Shown one piece after another: positions 59,908 to 64,000 of a DNA stretch of 64,000 nt (its first letter is position 1; the number at the start of each line of letters is the position of its first letter). Under the pieces are notes generated by a model. The model saw nothing but the letters and a program-made list of their open reading frames with translations, did not search any database and was not told the origin of the DNA. Source of the DNA: Bacteroidia bacterium. GTDB lineage: Bacteria; Bacteroidota; Bacteroidia; Flavobacteriales_D; Cryomorphaceae. Made by a program: the position numbers and the translations under genes. The stretch spans positions 310,001-374,000 of the forward strand of contig JAUICL010000001.1 in assembly GCA_030427905.1 (NCBI GenBank), read 5' to 3'.

Positions 59908-60288
59908 TTAGTTTACCCGTTCGAGAATCTCTTTAACGATAGAAGGTAGGAAGTTGAACTCTTTTTCCTTGCTTACGAAGCGCAGTGCTCCAATGTTTTT
60001 GGCCTCTTCCTTCGTCCACTCGTTGTCGTTGTTGCTCAAGAAAATTACCGGTACTGTATAGTTGAAACTCTGCATGAGCTGGATCAGATCAAACCCACTT
60101 ATTGACGGCATGGATACATCTACTATAACCAAATCAAATCGCTGATTTGCAAGCTGCTCCATGGCCTCTGATGAGCTCTTTGCAATACTCACGTTATAGC
60201 CGCTATCAACGAGCAACTTTCGAGTAATCTTAAGTGTGATAACTTCGTCATCAACCAATAGAATCGAATCTTCTGTAGGGATATTCAC
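59908..60288 (-). CDS. Stand-alone receiver-domain response regulator
   Basis: A 126-residue CheY-like protein made of a receiver domain only. DDE (13-15), phosphoacceptor Asp57 in VIVDVSMP, Ser in FLSNN and Lys in VSKEKEF make up the active site. It has no output domain, so it probably acts by protein contact or as a phosphate relay. The gene follows an HPt-domain gene with a 2-base gap, so phosphate probably passes between the two. No hybrid kinase is near. Confidence 0.92.
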   Translation of the reverse strand: MNIPTEDSILLVDDEVITLKITRKLLVDSGYNVSIAKSSSEAMEQLANQRFDLVIVDVSMPSISGFDLIQLMQSFNYTVPVIFLSNNDNEWTKEEAKNIGALRFVSKEKEFNFLPSIVKEILERVN

Positions 60289-60290
60289 GG

Positions 60291-60665
60291 CTATTCTAAT
60301 TTGAGTTCATCTTGCACAGACGTGGAATTAAGCTCTTCTGAAACTTCCATCAAAGCCTTTCTTGCGAGGTCTAAAATACGAGCAATATCTTCATCTACAT
60401 AGTTGATCTTGCCACCTTTTAGATCGAGCTCCATTTTTTTCAGATGAATCAGGAGATTCTTAATACCTAATGGAACAGCGGCTGACCTCATTCGATGCGC
60501 TATGAATTGAATCGTCCCGTAATCCTTCTGGTTAAAAGCCTTTTGAAGTTCCTCTAAGTCTTGACTCGTTCGCTCCAAATAAAGCTTTAAGATCTCGACA
60601 AAGAATGCCTGATCGCCATTGGAAATGGCTTTCAAATTTTCGATATCAATTTCTTTTTCTACCAT
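60291..60665 (-). CDS. HPt-domain phosphotransfer protein
   Basis: A 124-residue histidine phosphotransfer protein: a four-helix bundle with phosphoacceptor His57 in FIAHRMRSAAVPLG, matching the AHxLKxxxxxxG pattern. It carries phosphate between a hybrid kinase and a final receiver. The receiver gene at 59908 follows 2 bases downstream. The gene starts 52 bases after the rseP stop (60717) and is read in the same direction, so it may belong to the dxr-rseP transcript, though its function is separate. No kinase partner is in the window. Confidence 0.88.
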   Translation of the reverse strand: MVEKEIDIENLKAISNGDQAFFVEILKLYLERTSQDLEELQKAFNQKDYGTIQFIAHRMRSAAVPLGIKNLLIHLKKMELDLKGGKINYVDEDIARILDLARKALMEVSEELNSTSVQDELKLE

Positions 60666-60716
60666 GATTATTTCACGTCAGTCCAATAAGTACGCCAAAC
60701 GTTGATAAAGGTTTCA

Positions 60717-62042
60717 CTATTGCCCAGTAAACCAACGATAAACATCCATACCGTTGGCGTAAACCATCAGTGTTAGTAGGATGGCAATCCCCGCCAATTG
60801 GGCGTATTCAAGGAATTTCTGCCCCGGCTCCCGCCCGGTAATCATCTCGTACAAAAGAAACATGACGTGCCCACCATCCAGTGCAGGTATGGGGAGAATA
60901 TTCATCACGGCAAGGATAATGGAAAGGAAAGCCGTCATATTCCAAAACCGCTGCCAATCCCATGTGGTTGGAAACAACTTCGTCAAAGTTCCAAATCCAC
61001 CTATTTTCTTCACTCCTTCTGAGCTAAAAACCAACTTGAGCGATCTTACATAGCTCACCATGATATTCACACCTTCGTTTACTCCAGCAGGAAAACTCTC
61101 GAAAAACCCGTACTCCTGCGTGGCAATATCAAAGTACTGTCTCGGATCAACATTGTAAAAACCGAGCTTACCGAGTGTATCTACTTGAGCAAGAAGCTGA
61201 ACTTGCCGCCCATCTCGCTCCACCACCAAATCAATCTTTTGTCCTTTGTTCTCATAAAGAGAATTAATCAAGGCTTGGTAAATCGAAACATCTTGGCCGT
61301 TAAGAGTGATAAACTTGTCGCCCTTCACGAGTCCTGCCCGATCTGCATCCGATCCATCCACGACTGAATCAACTTGGGCTGGATAAGCTTCGCTCAAAAT
61401 AGATTCCTTCCCTGAAGCCAAAATCAGTTGGTCGATATCTTCTGGTAAGGTCACTTCTATTTTTCGGCCACCCCGATCTACAACCAGTTCTCTTTCGTCG
61501 CCAAACAAGATCTCTTGGTTCACAATTGAAAGGGTTTTCGGGGTAATGTCGCCAATTGAAACAATCTTGTCGCCATTCTCAACCCCATATGCTTCGATAA
61601 GGGAATCAGCGTATACGCCAAATGTCAAATTCTCATTGGGGATGTACGACTTGCCCCACGTGAAAAGCATCATTGCGTAAATAACAAATGCGAGGATAAC
61701 ATTCACCACGACCCCGCCAATCATAATAATCAGCCTTTGCCAAGCTGGCTTAGATCGAAACTCCCAAGGCTTTGGCTCCGATTTGAGCTGCTCGGTGTCC
61801 ATGGACTCATCTACCATCCCAGAAATCTTCACGTAACCTCCTAAAGGAAGCCAGCCTATGCCGTATTCCGTATCCCCTTTCTTGAACTTGAACAGGGAAA
61901 ACCACGGGTCGAAGAAAAGGTAGAACTTCTCTACCCGCGTTTTGAAAAGTCGAGCGGGAATGAAATGTCCCAATTCATGCAGCACTACCAGCAATGATAG
62001 GCTCATGACAAACTGAAGTATTTTAATTGTTAATTCGCTCAT
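60717..62042 (-). CDS. rseP: Site-2 protease RseP (M50 family)
   Basis: A 441-residue intramembrane zinc protease. Zinc ligands are HELGH at residues about 22-26 and the Asp in the last third in IPALDGGHVMF. Helices lie near 5-25, 110-130, 370-392 and 415-435. Two PDZ-like regions fall between about 140 and 310 (VDGSDADRAGLVKGDKFITLNGQDV). RseP cuts anti-sigma factors and signal-peptide remnants in the membrane; in this organism the FecR proteins are possible substrates. It follows dxr by 8 bases, an order common in bacteria. Confidence 0.95.
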   Translation of the reverse strand: MSELTIKILQFVMSLSLLVVLHELGHFIPARLFKTRVEKFYLFFDPWFSLFKFKKGDTEYGIGWLPLGGYVKISGMVDESMDTEQLKSEPKPWEFRSKPAWQRLIIMIGGVVVNVILAFVIYAMMLFTWGKSYIPNENLTFGVYADSLIEAYGVENGDKIVSIGDITPKTLSIVNQEILFGDERELVVDRGGRKIEVTLPEDIDQLILASGKESILSEAYPAQVDSVVDGSDADRAGLVKGDKFITLNGQDVSIYQALINSLYENKGQKIDLVVERDGRQVQLLAQVDTLGKLGFYNVDPRQYFDIATQEYGFFESFPAGVNEGVNIMVSYVRSLKLVFSSEGVKKIGGFGTLTKLFPTTWDWQRFWNMTAFLSIILAVMNILPIPALDGGHVMFLLYEMITGREPGQKFLEYAQLAGIAILLTLMVYANGMDVYRWFTGQ

Positions 62043-62050
62043 AGGTCTAT

Positions 62051-63226
62051 TCAGGCCTTTTGCCTGCTCAATATCTCTTTTGCAGATCTTCTAATCTCTG
62101 CATCTATTTCTATGTAGTCTGCTATACTGGGCTTTTCAATAAACGTGGCCGTAGCCATGCATTCACTTATCAAATCTGACATTTCCAAGAAGCCCAACTC
62201 TTCTTTCAAAAAGGCCTCGACGGCTATTTCGTTGGCGGCGTTGAGAACACATGGCATATTCCCACCTTGGTTCATAGCTTCAAATGCGAGACCAAGATTT
62301 CTGAACGTTTCTCGATCGGGCTGCTCAAAAGTCAGAGATGGATAGTCCATAAAGTCAAACCGTGGAAACTCTGACTTCAATCGATTCGGGTAACCAAGTG
62401 CATACTGAATAGGCAATTTCATATCGGGAAGTCCCATTTGGGCTTTCATACTGCCGTCTTCAAACTGCACGATGCTATGAAGAATAGATTGGGCGTGAAC
62501 CACCACATCAATCTGGTCGGGGCGAAGTCCGAAAAGCCATTTTGCTTCGATCACTTCAAGCCCTTTGTTCATCAAAGATGCCGAATCAATGGTAACCTTG
62601 GCCCCCATATCCCAGTTGGGGTGCTTGAGAGCTTGTTTAGGCTTGACTCCCGCCAACTGGTCTCGAGTCATCCCGCGAAACGGGCCACCGCTAGCCGTCA
62701 AGTAGATCTTTTCTATCGGGTTGTGAAACTCACCCGCTAGACACTGAAAAATAGCCGAGTGCTCAGAGTCTACGGGGTAAATATTCACTCCTTTCTCCTG
62801 AGCCGCTTTGGTGATCAAATCACCGGCTACTACCAAGGTTTCTTTATTTGCTAGAGCAATATGCTTCCCAGCATTAATGGCGGCCATGGTTGGTCTTACT
62901 CCAGAAAATCCAACAAGCGCTGTCAACACCAGGTCAATTCCTTCCATCTCACAGATGCTGGCCAATGCATCTTCGCCGCAGTATACCTTGATGCCTTCGT
63001 CAAACAACTGATCCTTCAGCCACTTGTACTTCGATTCATCACTAATCACCACGGCATTAGGCTTGAATTTCAATGCTTGTTTGGCCAATAGCTCCGCATT
63101 AGTACGGGCTGTAAGCACTTCTACGCCAAAGGTGTCTTGGTTTTGCTCGATCACATCAAGCGCCTGAGTACCAATGGAACCCGTCGAACCAAGAATGGCA
63201 ATATTTCTCTTTGGATTTTCGCACAT
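62051..63226 (-). CDS. dxr: 1-deoxy-D-xylulose 5-phosphate reductoisomerase
   Basis: A 391-residue DXR, the NADPH-dependent second enzyme of the methylerythritol phosphate isoprenoid pathway. The NADPH motif is GSTGSIGTQALDVI (residues about 13-26). Metal- and substrate-binding stretches are PVDSEHSAIFQCL, LTASGGPFRG, HPNWDMGAKVTIDSASLMNKGLEVIEAKWLFG-like sequence and NAANEIAVEAFL. It leads the dxr-rseP pair, behind a TATCTTTG box (63235-63242) only 8 bases before its ATG. The presence of dxr shows that isoprenoids are made by the MEP route. Confidence 0.97.
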   Translation of the reverse strand: MCENPKRNIAILGSTGSIGTQALDVIEQNQDTFGVEVLTARTNAELLAKQALKFKPNAVVISDESKYKWLKDQLFDEGIKVYCGEDALASICEMEGIDLVLTALVGFSGVRPTMAAINAGKHIALANKETLVVAGDLITKAAQEKGVNIYPVDSEHSAIFQCLAGEFHNPIEKIYLTASGGPFRGMTRDQLAGVKPKQALKHPNWDMGAKVTIDSASLMNKGLEVIEAKWLFGLRPDQIDVVVHAQSILHSIVQFEDGSMKAQMGLPDMKLPIQYALGYPNRLKSEFPRFDFMDYPSLTFEQPDRETFRNLGLAFEAMNQGGNMPCVLNAANEIAVEAFLKEELGFLEMSDLISECMATATFIEKPSIADYIEIDAEIRRSAKEILSRQKA

Positions 63227-63234
63227 GAAGTTTG

Positions 63235-63242
63235 CAAAGATA
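63235..63242 (-). promoter_or_regulatory. -7 box TATCTTTG directly before dxr
   Basis: TATCTTTG read leftward fits TAnnTTTG and ends 8 bases before the dxr ATG. If it is used, the leader would be only a few bases long. No TTG -33 element is clear. Confidence 0.45.
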
Positions 63243-63284
63243 TGAGTTTGTACTGTAGGTGAATCGACTGATTTAAGTATTAAA

Positions 63285-64000
63285 TCATATCCATTTACAG
63301 AGTTTATCAGCTATTTTTCGGTCATTGCTCAGTCTTGGCACTTTGTTTTGACCACCCAATTTGCCCTGGCTCTTCATGTATTTATTGAATGCATCTGCTT
63401 CCAACACCGTCACCACCAATGGCCTCAGAATCTTTCCCTTGATCAGGTCAGCGTAGTAGATGTTCTTTTCCTGCATGACCCTGTCAAGATCTGCTGAAAA
63501 CCCATCTATGTCATTAGGCTCTGATGAAAAGGAAATCAACCATTCGTGATAAGGCAGCCCTGCGTCGGGATTCAATTGGGGCGCAACAGTAAATTCTATG
63601 ATTTCAGCTCCGTACTTACTAGCTACTTCATTCATAGCTCCTTCCACTTCTTCGGCAATTACGTGCTCTCCAAATGCAGATGTGAAGTGTTTTATTCTAC
63701 CCGTCACCACAATTTTAAAGGGGTCGATGGAAGTAAACTTGACGGTGTCGCCGATGCTATAGCCCCAGAGTCCGGCATTGGTTGACATAATCAATGCGTA
63801 GTTCACACCCACTTCTACTTCTCTTAGACTCAGGCGGGTTGGCGATTCATTATAAAACTCATCAGCTGGAATAAACTCGAAGAAAATCCCTGCATTCACA
63901 TTGAGCAAGAGGGCTTCGTTGTTTTGATCATCTTGGAAGGCGATAAACCCTTCGCTAGCCGGATAGGTTTCAATGCTGTCAACCGTTTTTCCGATAAGTC
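63285..64000 (-). CDS. GH3-superfamily protein, C-terminal part (cut by window edge)
   Basis: The frame runs leftward from beyond the window end at 64000 to a stop at 63285, giving the last 238 residues of a GH3-family protein. GH3 proteins are adenylate-forming enzymes first known as plant auxin-amide synthetases; bacterial members have no settled role. Visible stretches include YPASEGFIAFQ, IFFEFIPADEF, VEVGVNYALIMSTNAGLWGYSIGDTVKF (an ATP-binding region) and VVTGRIKHFTSAFGEHV. A TTG at 63908 lies inside the conserved domain and is not the true start. The N-terminal part lies outside. Confidence 0.87.
   Translation of the reverse strand, partial: LIGKTVDSIETYPASEGFIAFQDDQNNEALLLNVNAGIFFEFIPADEFYNESPTRLSLREVEVGVNYALIMSTNAGLWGYSIGDTVKFTSIDPFKIVVTGRIKHFTSAFGEHVIAEEVEGAMNEVASKYGAEIIEFTVAPQLNPDAGLPYHEWLISFSSEPNDIDGFSADLDRVMQEKNIYYADLIKGKILRPLVVTVLEADAFNKYMKSQGKLGGQNKVPRLSNDRKIADKLCKWI

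Overview
The window reads as chromosomal DNA of a Bacteroidota bacterium, most likely of the Flavobacteriia or a related marine lineage. Supporting signs are type IX secretion (T9SS) sorting domains of type B, a PorP/SprF homologue next to OmpA-PD40 proteins, an ECF sigma/FecR/STN-TonB receptor operon, a LytS-type kinase with a regulator propeller, a three-subunit succinate dehydrogenase with a single five-helix cytochrome b, and repeated TAnnTTTG -7 promoter boxes. Genes are dense and several neighbours overlap by 1-11 bases.

Layout. 0-6 kb: 5' part of rpoN, a small membrane protein and an aldehyde dehydrogenase (leftward), an RprX/RprY-like two-component pair (rightward), and an SDR protein. 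6-15 kb: envelope proteins (lipoprotein, secreted protein, DUF3575-like barrel, patatin-barrel fusion, bestrophin, FadL-like barrel), a HAD phosphatase, and two tRNA loci with unusual tRNA-fragment repeats, one with a GIY-YIG nuclease gene. 15-22 kb: fructosamine kinase, then sigma factor-FecR-TonB receptor-lipoprotein, a second FecR and a 46-codon ORF. 22-28 kb: RidA-like deaminase, sdhCAB, Xaa-Pro aminopeptidase and a lone sorting-domain ORF. 28-36 kb: two LytTR regulators, their probable propeller kinase, a lipoprotein, a large helical protein and thiL. 36-43 kb: an eight-gene SUF iron-sulfur operon (sufA-B-C-D-S-E, a DUF59 protein, DUF2480). 43-50 kb: a TPR-like secreted protein, a long PurF-like protein, a 1286-residue type B T9SS cargo and 3-hydroxyanthranilate dioxygenase. 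50-59 kb: a leftward operon of tail-fibre-like protein, small type B cargo, PorP/SprF and two OmpA-PD40 proteins. 59-64 kb: FAD oxidoreductase, receiver and HPt proteins, rseP, dxr and the C-terminal part of a GH3-family protein cut by the window end.

How genes work together. Four separated genes (ALDH8-like dehydrogenase, SDR, RidA-like deaminase, 3-hydroxyanthranilate dioxygenase) fit the lower kynurenine/2-aminomuconate route of tryptophan breakdown. The 50-59 kb operon looks like a cell-surface display unit. The most unusual structure is at the two tRNA loci: each intact tRNA is bracketed by degenerate tRNA 5' and 3' fragments that contain strong hairpins. No CRISPR array, prophage, insertion sequence or recognisable biosynthetic gene cluster was seen.
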